Source of the DNA: Panopea generosa
Lineage: Eukaryota; Mollusca; Bivalvia; Adapedonta; Hiatellidae
Direction of reading: 5' to 3'
Length of the DNA: 64,000 bases
NCBI GenBank assembly: GCA_029582155.1
Contig: CM055908.1
Span: 23,049,103-23,113,102, forward strand
Shown here: one piece after another, positions 24,101 through 36,100 of the stretch
Layout of the letters: each line of letters opens with the position of its first letter
Numbering within the stretch: position 1 is the stretch's first letter
Translations under genes and position numbers: made by a program
The notes under the pieces: generated by a model
Databases searched by the model: none
What the model saw: the letters and a program-made list of their open reading frames with translations, nothing else
Told to the model about the DNA's origin: nothing

Positions 24101-27100
24101 AACAGATATCCTAGTTATGGATTGTTACACACTGTCTGCCATATTTGGGACGGTCCTGTATTATAGTGTCAGAGTTATGGATTGTTACACACTGTCTGCC
24201 ATATTTGGGACGGCCCTGTATTATAGTGTTAGTCTGCTGGAATGTGTATAGATATATATATAGCCTAGATATATTGATATATGCCACCTGTAGTCTAGAT
24301 ATATTGATTTATGCCACTAATTAGCCCAAGTGCAACAAGCATCACAATAGCCTGATTGTGAGCATTTGATTTGATTACGATGGGGTGTAATGATTAATGG
24401 ATAGTCTGATCATTCTGTACTTTTAGCTGTACTGATTAAACAACTCTTGAGATACTCTGAGTACAAAATAAGGTATCGGTGGAGTTGTAAAGTACTTGTG
24501 CAAAATGTGTTTAATTAACTCTTCAGTGGCAAATTTTAATCTGTGGAACAAAGAGGTGCACTTTACTAACCTTAAAAATGATCATGTTTTGAAAAAAATA
24601 GCAGATAAAACGTAATGGAAGTAAAAAAAATGTTGCATTTTTAAATGTTGCAATTGTAGATAATTATTGTAGTGTTTTGGTGTTATTTTTAGAGATTGTT
24701 CTAATATTGCTTCTATCAGAATGATTTGCCAAAGCGTAGTGTAGAAACAAATAATATTGAAAAATATTTCAGATGTAAATTTACATTGATAACCCCATAG
24801 AACCTTAATTTTTTATTCGAACCAAAATGAAATTGTCGTGGATGATTATTATCATGAAATCTCAATCTGTATCTTGAACTTGTCGGATTGGACCAGAATT
24901 CACCATAAAGGGAAATATGACTTTTTGGGTCCTCTTGTTTACAAAATGTTAGTTAAGGAAATCAAAGTTTATTGAAATCACTGCTAAAGATTGTCTAAAG
25001 CATACAGCCAATAAAACAATTAATGTAAATGTACACAGTTTCTAATACAAGCACATTACACATTTTAGGCAGCTGTAGAAATTTAAAACTTTTTGCATTG
25101 AGTAGTGAATGGTTTTACTAGTAATAATTGAATAGACTTACAAGGCAAATATTGCTTTCTTATTTCATAATGTTGTGTGTTTTTTTTCTTCTCTTGGTAG
25201 TAGATTACATTATTATCTCTATAATTAATATTTTAGTACAAAATACTGGACACTCGCAGTGTTCAGAGTTTTATTATATGTTTGGTCAGTCACAGAATTA
25301 TTATTTTCTGTAGTAATATATCATAGAGATCTTAGACTCTCTTAGAAATCTGGTTTTTTTTTTTTAGAACAAACTCTATTTGTGACTGGTTATTGATCTA
25401 TTATATAATCAATATAAATGAAACTTAATGCAGTTTAACTTGAACCTGTCTAAAAATCCGGATTTCCTGGACGTTTGTCTTATATTTAAGTTTTTATGTA
25501 TTTAGATATATACTTTAATTATATGTTGGTGAGACAGAATAAGCCGGGTTGTCATTGAAACATAATGCCAATATTAACAAAGGACCACTACATGATTGTA
25601 GTGTCAATTTAAACACTTAAGTGTCACAGTTATACATGCCATGTTGTTGGAGCAAGACTTTTCAGTAGATAAAGAAATCTTCCGTGTGGTAAATAAGTAA
25701 CAGGATTTACTATTGATGTATATATAGTATTGTAATGTGAATTAATGTCCAATCTGTCAGTTCCTGCCAAACTTGGTCAAAATGTTTATGTTGATAAAAA
25801 CTTGGAAAAAACATTGTGTTTATAGTAGTCATGTGAACTGATGTCATTCAGAATCTTCAAGTAGTCATGTGAACTGATGTCATTCAGAATCTTCAATCTG
25901 AGTAATTAAAGACATTAATAAAAAATGAGCACAAAAAATGTTTGTTTGACCTATATTTATGCCCCCTTTCAAGAAACAGGAGTCCGTGTAGCTTTGTATT
26001 TTGTTGGACGATCTTTTTTTGTTGGTTGGTAGAACAACATAATTTCCATAATAACTGAATACTGCTTGGCCCTACTGTCCTTTACAGGGTGGTTCCCCAA
26101 GGTAAGTAGATGACACCTATTCATTTAGGGGTTAGTAGCTCAAAGGTTAAGGTCACAGTGCCTATTCTTAGAAAAAAAAATCCAATTCATAACAGTTTGG
26201 CCAAGGGACCTCAAACTATGCAGGCTGGTTCATCTTGGTAAATAAAGGACCTGTTCATTTTGGGATGGGTATGTCAAAGGTCAAGGTAACAGTAACCATG
26301 AATAAAGATATGATCACTAATAATTGGTTTCACCTATAATTAAAGGGTTAGATGTTACTCAAAGTTCAAGGTCACTATTACTATTTTTACAATAAGATCC
26401 TTTTTCTTATATTACCTGGAGTTTGTCCTTTGTTAGATTGAAGAGTAAAAACCTGTTTCAGAAAATTGCTAGTTTTGATTGTTTTTAGTTATTGAAGTAT
26501 GTATGTTATTTCATAAATTGAAATGATATGTCTGGTCGTTCTTTATTTTTTTGCTATACTTGGTTATAGTCTTTATTGCTTTTTTGTAACAATTAGAATA
26601 TGCACAATGTATATTGCCACTTTTTGTGCATGCATGTTTTGTTGTATTAACAGTGCCTACTAATATAATGTTTATATTGTATAGTACATAGTAACTATTA
26701 ACTTTACAGACAGAAGAAGAAAGTGGTCCCTACAAGGGTCAATAGGTCATTAGACACAGCCATGCAAACACAAGGGTAAATTATGCTGGTCATTAACTCC
26801 TTCAATTTCATGTTTCAAAACTTATTATTTTAGATGAACAACCCATGCATTTCTGTAATGGTTCCAATTTTTGGATAAAGAGGTGCTGTCCTAGGGCTCG
26901 TTCCATTAACCTTCATAAGTCTTAAGATTTTTGTATAAACAAATTGTGGCACCTAGGAACGTTTCATTTGCACAGTATTTTACCAAATTTTAAAAAGAAT
27001 GCTATTTACAAAGCTAGCAAAAGTTTGTAAAATGATGTAAGTGAAACACTTAATGAATTTCCTGATTTTCTTTTCTTAACTTTAAATTCTAAGAAGTTTG

Positions 27101-30100
27101 CAAACTTATGAATGTTAGTGAAACAGGCACCTGTCTTTAACACAGTCAAGAAAAAGAAACAGGAGTTGTTATAGAGTTTGAACATATGCAATGATTACAT
27201 GCCTTCTTATAGTTTTGTTAGAGTTTTTATTAATTTGTTTTCTATATAGTTTTATGATTTTGGTATTTCTATTGTTGATGGTTTTGCTTTTAAAAGTCAT
27301 TTGAAATTTGTCATATACATAATAATAAAAATAGGAGTGAAGTCTTAAGCAATCCTATGATTTCATACATATATATTATGTGAACAATATTTGAAGAGTA
27401 AATTAAAATTTGGTGTTGTTGTATTTATTGTGGTAATCATAAATAATAGCAAATTATTGTAAAATTGTGTTGTCTTTCATTCACCATTAGCACATTAAGT
27501 GTTTATTTACTTTAACCCTTTACTTTATATAGACGCAATGGGTGAATTATGTTTATATAAACTGACAGAGTGGAAAACAGTGCAGGAAGTGTTCAGATTG
27601 CTCGTTACGAGCAATCTGAACTCTTCCTGCACTGTTTTCAAAGGTCTTCTGTGATTGTTGCGGGAAAACGCGTATCAATGGAGTAAAGGGTGAAGGTGCT
27701 TCTGGTTATTATATGAAAATAAAAAAACAAAATAAAAAGTGACTGCAATTTGTGATAATTTTAAAACGAATGATCACCATTTTATTTCAGAAAACCACAG
27801 TCAGCCCAAAGTGTTCTAAACTGGAAGGTGAACCAGTTTCCGGAGCCACCACCACCAGAGTATGCGGATCACAAATCCCGCGAGGAGAGACAGATCGCGA
27901 AAACAAAGGAGTTGAAGGAGAAAACAGAAGCAATATTACAGAGAAGGAAGTAAGTCGTCAGTTATATACACAAACATTTCAACAGTTATACAAGATATTA
28001 TGGTAACTGTATACAAGATCAAAGGGAGCTTAAAGGAGAATAAAAGAGATACTATGATAAATTGTACATAAATCCAAATGGAGATTAAAGGATCTGTTAT
28101 GGTTATGTATAAATACAATAGGGAGGTTAAAGGAGAAACTATGTATATAAGAACAAAGGGAGCTTACAGTAGAAACTATGGTTACTGTATATATTAAGTA
28201 CAAAAGGGATTTAAAGGAAAATAAAATTTAATTAAAATAAAAGATGGAAACAAAGTATAATAATTGCTTGTTATCAGTGTAACACACACATTTCATCATT
28301 TTACAAAAGGCCTCCTTTTGCACAATGCATTGCTAATGGGGTTTTATTCTGAGGTATAAGGAATGTCAACTGTAAAACTCAGTTTGATGATTTAATACTA
28401 CTACAATAGAGACTAGTATAGAGACCATACAATAGAGACGCCATAGATAGATACCATACAATAGAGATCATACAATCGAGATCATACAATACAGACCAGC
28501 ATAGAGACCATACAATAGAGACCATATAATAGAGACAAGTATAGAGACCATACGGTAGAGTCCACCATAGAGCCAATACCATATAGACCATACGATAGAG
28601 ACTATACAATAGAGACCAGCATAGAGACAATACCATAGCGACTAGTATAGAGACCATACACTAGAGACCACCGTAGATTCAATACAATAGAGATCATACA
28701 ATAGAGATCATACAATATTGACTAGCATCGAGATATTACAAAAGAGACCGGCATAGAGACCGTACAATTGAGATATACAATATAGACTAGCATAGAAACC
28801 AGCATAGAGACCATACAATAAAGACCACCATAGAAACCATACGATAGAGACCATACAACAGAGACCTTACAATAGAGATCAGCATAGAGACAATACAATA
28901 GAGACCAGCCTAGAGATCATACAATAGAGACCATGCAATAGAGATCACCATAGCGATCATACAATATAGACCATCATAAAGACTGTACAATAAAGACCAT
29001 CATAAAGACTGTACAATAAAGATTAGCACAGAGACCATGCAATAGAGACCAGCATAGAGACCATACAATAGAGACCACCATAGAGACCAACATAGAGACC
29101 ATACAATAGAGATCAACATAGAGACCATAAAATAGAGACCATGCAATATACAGCATACAATCAGCATAGAGGCCATACAATAGAGATCAGCATAGAGACC
29201 ATACAATAGAGACCTGCCTAGAGACCATACAATAGAGACCACCATAATTACCCTACAATAGAGACCATACAAAAGAAACCACAATAGAGATCAGCATAGA
29301 GACCATACAATAGAGAACAGTATATATTCCATACAATAGAGACCTGCCTAGAGACCATACAATAGAGACCTACATAATTATACTACAATAGAGACCATAC
29401 AATAGAGACCACAATAGAGACCACAATAGAGATCAGCATAGAGACCATACAACAGAGACCAGCATATAGACCATACAATACAGACCACCATAAAGACCAT
29501 ACAATAGAGGCCAGCATAGAGACCATACAAAAAGAGACCACCATAAATACCATACTGCAGAGACAACTACAGAGACCATACAATAGAGATCAGCATAGAG
29601 ACCATACAATACAGACCATACAATAGGGAACAGCATATAGACCATACAATACAGACCACCATAGAGAAAATACAATAGAGACCACCATAGATAACATACA
29701 GCGGAGACCACTATAAAGACCATACAATAGAGACCACGGTAGAGATCATACAATAGAGACCAGCATAGACCATACGATAGAGACCAGCATAGAGACCATA
29801 CTTTAGAGACAAGCAGAATTACTTTATAGTTAAAATTTGTAATTAAAGGTCCATCAAGATAGTTGTAAATATGTGCAGTGAAACCCATAGTTACAAGTAT
29901 CTACATGTTCTGTTTCCTCTTTACATTTGAACTATATCCCTTTGCTAACAGCCTGAACATGATTGGCTGTTGTTTGTGCACATTAACTGATTTTTTTCTT
30001 TTCAGAGATGAAGATATGTTAAAAGACTGGAGAAATGAATCAAAAAGGTTACAACAGAAAAAATATTTTGAAAGTTTACGGAAAGGAACAAAAGGTAATT

Positions 30101-33100
30101 TTTAATATATTTTTAAAAAATTTAATGAGATTATGTATACAGTATTAAATTTGTACCTTGTTTGAAATAGAATGTGTAAAAAACAAGTCCATATTTTATT
30201 GGTTGGTAATTTGAAATGGTTAGCCTAGGTTCATTCATTTTCAATACCAAAAATGGAAACTGCACTGAAAATATTCTGGAATGTGTACGTACACTGAGAA
30301 GCCTTGTACAGAAAGTAAATTACTGGCAGAGGTTCTTACTTGAAGGCTGGAATGTTGAGTAACTGATGCAACTTTTGACATCGACTCCATCAGTATTGCC
30401 TCCATTAAAATCATATTTCATACATTGATATTTAGCAAATAACTGCATGTTTTTTTTTCATTACATTCATATCAACTCCCAGAAAATGTCATTTACATGT
30501 TTCCATAGTATCAATTGTTGCTCTATAGGGCAACCACTTGCATGGACACTAAGATTGCCAACAACTCCTTATAACTATTTGGTAATAGATAGGTTTTTTG
30601 TCGCCAGTTTGGATGATTTGGTGCAGTCCTGTAGTTTCAACACTATATGTCAAATGGTTATAAACATGTTTTTACATTCAGTGGTTCATTTCTCAGGCAA
30701 ACAGTTTTACCATCTACTGAGGTACAAAATATTCAATAGCCATCATTACTGATGTGGAATCAAAACCACTTAATGGAGAATTCAATATATTTGCAGAAAA
30801 GAGGTGTATTTTTTTAGAAAAGCAGCAAACAAGCATTACAGGTTCTCTACAAATAGCTATCTGGATTGATGCAAAACATATTTTCAGTTTATTTTTTTTC
30901 TCCACCAATAAAACTTACTGTGACATTTGACCTTCAATGTGTAAACCTTCTTCCATTTCTAATTGAAAATAATGAGAAAATAAATGGTATACACATGTCA
31001 GTTTACTTGGTTGTGTATTTCAGATTTTATGGATCCAGTGAAACAAGCACCATTCGATATTGATGAAGATTATATTAAAATACCTACAAATGCTGAAAGG
31101 ATTAAGGTAATTTTGAATGATTGTTGTTATATGGTGTTTAGTGTCGCTTTCAAATATTTTTCTGTCATATCGCGATGGTGTCTACTTGAGACAGTATTCT
31201 GAGTGCTGTCAAACTGGAGTATCATGCCGCAGATACATGGTAGAATACCCCACCCAGTCTAGAACCATTTTTAAAGTCTGTTATGACCAGGTCAGGAACC
31301 AAACCCACGACCTTCCGCATGTGAGGCGGACGCTTTACCACTAGACCATGGTGCAGTCTAATTTTGAGTCAAGATATTTGTCAATTTGTAGGGGCTATTG
31401 TACTCGCGTAGGTGTCGGTTGGTTTTTCAGGTTAAAGTTTTTTTGTCAGGTGAGATATCTATGCAACCACTTATTGGATATGAATGAAACTTCACATGTG
31501 TGTTTAACAACTTTGACTGTCTAATGACTAGTGCGATGGAGTGTGTGATCCTGTAGTAAACTATTGGACCAAAGATCAGGGACTAGTGGTGTTATTTGGT
31601 CAAACTTTCATTATGTGGTGTCCTTCAGGAAGACACTTGGTCCGCATAAACTAAGGACTGGCTCTATCCAGGAGGACTTGTAGCATGATTTGTTCCAAGT
31701 TTTAAGAACTTATTCACAATTGATGTAAGAATAAATAGGGTAAAACCAGTTTAAGTGGTCACCTATAAGCAGCCACTTGTCTTAACCCTTTACTCCATAG
31801 ATACACGTTTTTCCACACCAATCACAGACGGCCTTTGAAAACAGTGCAGGAAGAGTTCAGATTGCTTGTAACGAGCAATCTGGACACTTCCTGCACTGTT
31901 TTTCACTCAGTCAGTTAATATAAACATAATTCGTCCGAACATTCAAAAGCCTTCTATATTAGAGGTGTCCAAAGCCATCTATATCAGGGGTGTCCAAAGG
32001 CACCTGTATGAAGTAAAGGGTTAAGCAGCCAAATTTGCTATTTTTGTCTTAATTTACAAATTAACCTGTATTAAGCAACAACCTGTCTTAAAAAGCCATT
32101 TTTGCTCCATCCCTTTACTGGCTGCTTAAGACAGGTTTGACTGTGAATTAAAAAAACTAGTGCTTCTAAAAAATCATGCATTGTTATTCCAGGTGATATT
32201 TATTCCTAAGTATAAATAACTACTAGGCACATATCATTTATTATTAAATAACAGAGAAATGTAATATGGTATTGCGTCCCCATTTGATTGACAGCTGAGA
32301 CTCATAACAGTCTGGTTTGATTTTTTGATAAAGCAATATCGAGGAGACATTTGGTTATATGGAATTCCTTGTATCTGTAGGACAATATAACTGTTCTGTG
32401 TCAGGTTAATGTTACCCATTATGTGAATCTTTGGTTTTTGTTGAACAGCAAGATGTGAAGTCTGCCCACGAAAAGATGAGGAGACAGATGTCACCTGCAA
32501 GCAGACAGAGAATGGAGGAGGAAAAGTATGTCTGTTTATGTCTGATTTGTTTGTTTGAATATTTAGGATAATTTTTTATGCCATCGAGGGCTAATAGATA
32601 ATCTGTTAATGTAAAAATTCTTTCCTGAGATCCTGGTAGGTTAACCAGTACTCGAGCACACCTATCTCTGCTAAAAACATAACTTTCTCACTTTTATCCG
32701 AGGTTAGAGATGAATAACAATGAGACGCTGGGAGAGGATTCAAACTCCTGGTGGCTCGGAGAATAACAGCATCAGATCACATATTCCAATCTACCCAGTA
32801 GTTGGATTTATATTGATTTGTTGGTATAGGTGAATAAATAAGTAAAGATAAGCAGCCTGTCAGATACCACTCTATTGACAGTATCAGTATAAACTACTTA
32901 AAGTCTTTGTTACTAAAGTAGCACTTCTGTATTGTCTTTAAGGCCAAACAAACAAAAAATTATTTAATGTGTTTTGTATGCAAGAATAAGAATGTTTAAT
33001 GACTTTTTAGGTTCGAATAGAAAATTCTGTCCCTTGGGAAAACTGTTTTTGCAAAAACTTTGCAGAGCCTCTGACAGTAATTCTCGCCAAAACATTTATC

Positions 33101-36100
33101 GCTCTGGATGATAGTGTCCATCCGAAACCTCACACCTATGTAAATTTTTATAGTATGCTCCCCTCGCCCCAACTTGCTGGTATATGAGATTCATGCTATA
33201 TTTATAATGTCAGTAAGCATTGTATTAACTCGGTCAAATACCAAACAGTTGTATCTGTGTCTTTAACACATGTGCAGATGCAGTACTTTTACATTCATCT
33301 TTTGATATCCTTTCTGTCTCACAGAGCCCAGAGAATCATTCAGCTGGAGAAGAGAATCAAGACCCACACATCTCAGATGCACGACAGACGCAAGATGCCA
33401 AAGGGGACACCCCAGGAGGAGATGGACGCTGCAAGAAGAGAATTAGAAGTGGTGAGATTTAATGTCTTCTGTCTCTTTGTATGATACTTCTTGTTGAAAC
33501 TTCCCATCAATAGTTTGGTACCAGCAGTGGTGAATGTTGACAATTATATTTACCCTTACAATAGAGGCATGATTCATACCCATCAGTATGTAGTTCCGAC
33601 ATGGAAATTATTTACAATTTTGTCATTCATTTCCTTTTAAAGTGAATTGTCATTTTAAGTGTCAGATATATTTTACAAGAAAAACAGAGAAACTGTGGAC
33701 ATATTTTATGATGAAAACTGTGTAACAGAGATATTACCATAGGTTTTGATGGATCTGGTTCCCGTTTCTGCTGTTGCAATTGAGCCACGACTTATAGATG
33801 TGGGGACACAAAGTAAGCACGACTTTGCTGTTCCATGAAATGACTTAAACATATGGGTACATTAAATAGTTTGCAGGTATAATTGGCTGGATAATTAATA
33901 AACAGGATATGTTTGTATAGATAAATCCTCTGTGGCAGAGTGGTCTAAGGTGCCATCTCAAGATCACTTACCTCTCACCCCAAAGGTCATAGGTTTGAGA
34001 CCTGCTTGCTCCAAAACTTTATGTGAGAAAGTTTGCCAGTTACTTGCGGGAGGACGGTGGTTCTACTCAGATTCATTGTGAGGTCTTCCTCCATTAATAA
34101 AACTGGATATGGCATATTTAACCTGAAAAGTGTTAAAAATAGAGTTAAACTGCATTAAAAAAAAAATATATTAGTATAGATTGTGTGCAGTAATAAAAAG
34201 ATTAGAAATTAACCTCACTTAATGAATATACATGAGATATAAACATGTAATGAACAAAGTTTATACGAAGTTCTGCAGGGCTCACCTACTTGGCATGTGT
34301 AATATGTACGGTCTCATGAATGTTCAACAAATATGTTCATTCCTTAGTTGTAGTGTATGATTACGTTTAGTGTGTGAAGTTAGTTTAAAAAAAATAAAGT
34401 TATGATCAATTTCTGAACTGCTCTTGGTTTCTACAACTGTTTAAGTTGGTAAAATATGTTTTTTTGCAAAATTGTAAATTGAAACGACATGCACAATATC
34501 TAATATCAGTTAGAATGATTTGTTTGATTATGTTTTGCCTTTTAAGACACAGGGATTTTTTTATTGTTTTTCTTCGGCCTGATGCAGAATAATCAATTTT
34601 CTGAAGTGAACCTTAAAAGCATTCAAGTTTGTATTTATTTTTCAATATGAAACATTCCTTGAATGCAAAAGTGAAATCAATTAAACTAGACAACTTTACA
34701 CTTGGGTTTGAATTTAAAATAATCACATTGAGTTGCCAGTTTTCACTCTCTAGTTCTTCCTTTTGGTGTTGAGCATTGGCGTAAATGTAAGAAAAACCAC
34801 AAGGGTCCTCCATGGCTGAGTGGTCTAAGGTGCTGTCGTCTCATGATCACTTGCCTCTCAATGTTCAAGTCTCACTCGCTCCAGAAACTTTATGTGAGAA
34901 AGTTTGCCAGTTACTTGTGGAGGGACAGTGGTTTACTCAGATTCATTCCGCGGTCTCCCTACACCAATACTGGATATGCTGTATATAGCCTGAAATGTGT
35001 TGAAAATAGTGTTAAACCACATTCAAAAGCAAAGGAAAACCAGAACTTATTTCCTTTTCATATTCTCAGTAACAAATGCTGACCATATAATCAGATATAT
35101 GATGGCATGATGGCATATTTGTTTTCTGGTACTGTGTAATAGAAGTAAGCTCTGATAGGTAATCAGTTGAAATGATTCTTCAGCAGTTGACATAAAAGGA
35201 CTGGATGAATAATTTACATTAATTTTTAAACTACATGTAATTTGAATTAAATACAATTGGAGCATATTAACAAAACGTGGTGGGTAATTCTATATTCATT
35301 ATTTTATATCTTTATTTTTCAGTTTAAGATACTTCAGTTTAAACTTCACGGAGCAAAGTACATGTAAATGTTTTACTCAGTGTAAGCTCATGATTACAAA
35401 CTATCCCTTACCACATTCCTAGACTTATATTAACTTCACCAGAGCAAAACAAAGTTAAAATATTGCCTAAAAGTCAGTTGTTGTATGTGGACAGAGACAA
35501 AGTTGAGATATTGCCTAAGTCAGTTGTATGTTGACAGAGACAGAGTTGAGATATTGCCTAAGTCAGTTGTATATTGACAGTGACAAAGTTGAGATATTGC
35601 CTAAGTCATTTGTATGTTGACAGCGACAAAGTTGAGATATTGCCTAAGTCAGTTTATGTTGACAGAAACAAAGTTGAGATATTGCCTAAATCAGTTGTAT
35701 GCTGACAGAGACAGAGTTGAGATATTGCCTAATTCAGTTGTTGTATATTGACAGCGACAAAGTTGAGATATTAAGTTACGTGTCAATATTAATTACAAAT
35801 TAATTAAAGAAGGTGGAGAGGGGGAGATAATTAAAAACTGTAACATCAATTTGTAAACCTTTAATTTAAACTGTCGGCATATTTATTCTATAATTCTATT
35901 TTTAATAGACTGTATAATCAGTTTTAAAGCTCAAAACCTAATAAATGATTAATTTGAAGAATGAAAAGAAAAGATAAGTTTCAGTCAAATTCACAAATAT
36001 TCAGTTGAAATTTTTTCAATCACATTCACAGCGATTGCATTTTCACAATTTGCCCACGCTGCTTGCTTACTATTGCTGGAGAGTTTCACCACGTCACTGA

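Larger units (their letters stand above)
23472..26709 (+). other. LRRC27 intron 5
   Basis: It contains a 60-bp tandem duplication (24113-24232), a 36-bp one (25824-25896) and a degenerate repeat with three AAGGTCA-like blocks (26080-26390). Otherwise AT-rich, with nothing recognised. Confidence 0.7.
31107..32448 (+). other. LRRC27 intron 9
   Basis: Contains an antisense SINE (31131-31356), a truncated GC-rich repeat (31385-31510) and a nested pair of foldback elements (31740-32143). Confidence 0.7.

Noticed and set aside
27752-28006. Open frame over exon 7 reading CSKLEGEPVSGATTT
   Set aside because: A shadow frame; the frame joined by the splice phases gives the proline run and charged helix expected of LRRC27.
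28379-29888. Minus-strand open frames rich in Trp, Ser, Leu and Tyr
   Set aside because: They fall inside the 14/12-bp compound minisatellite; periodic sequence without stops produces them by chance.
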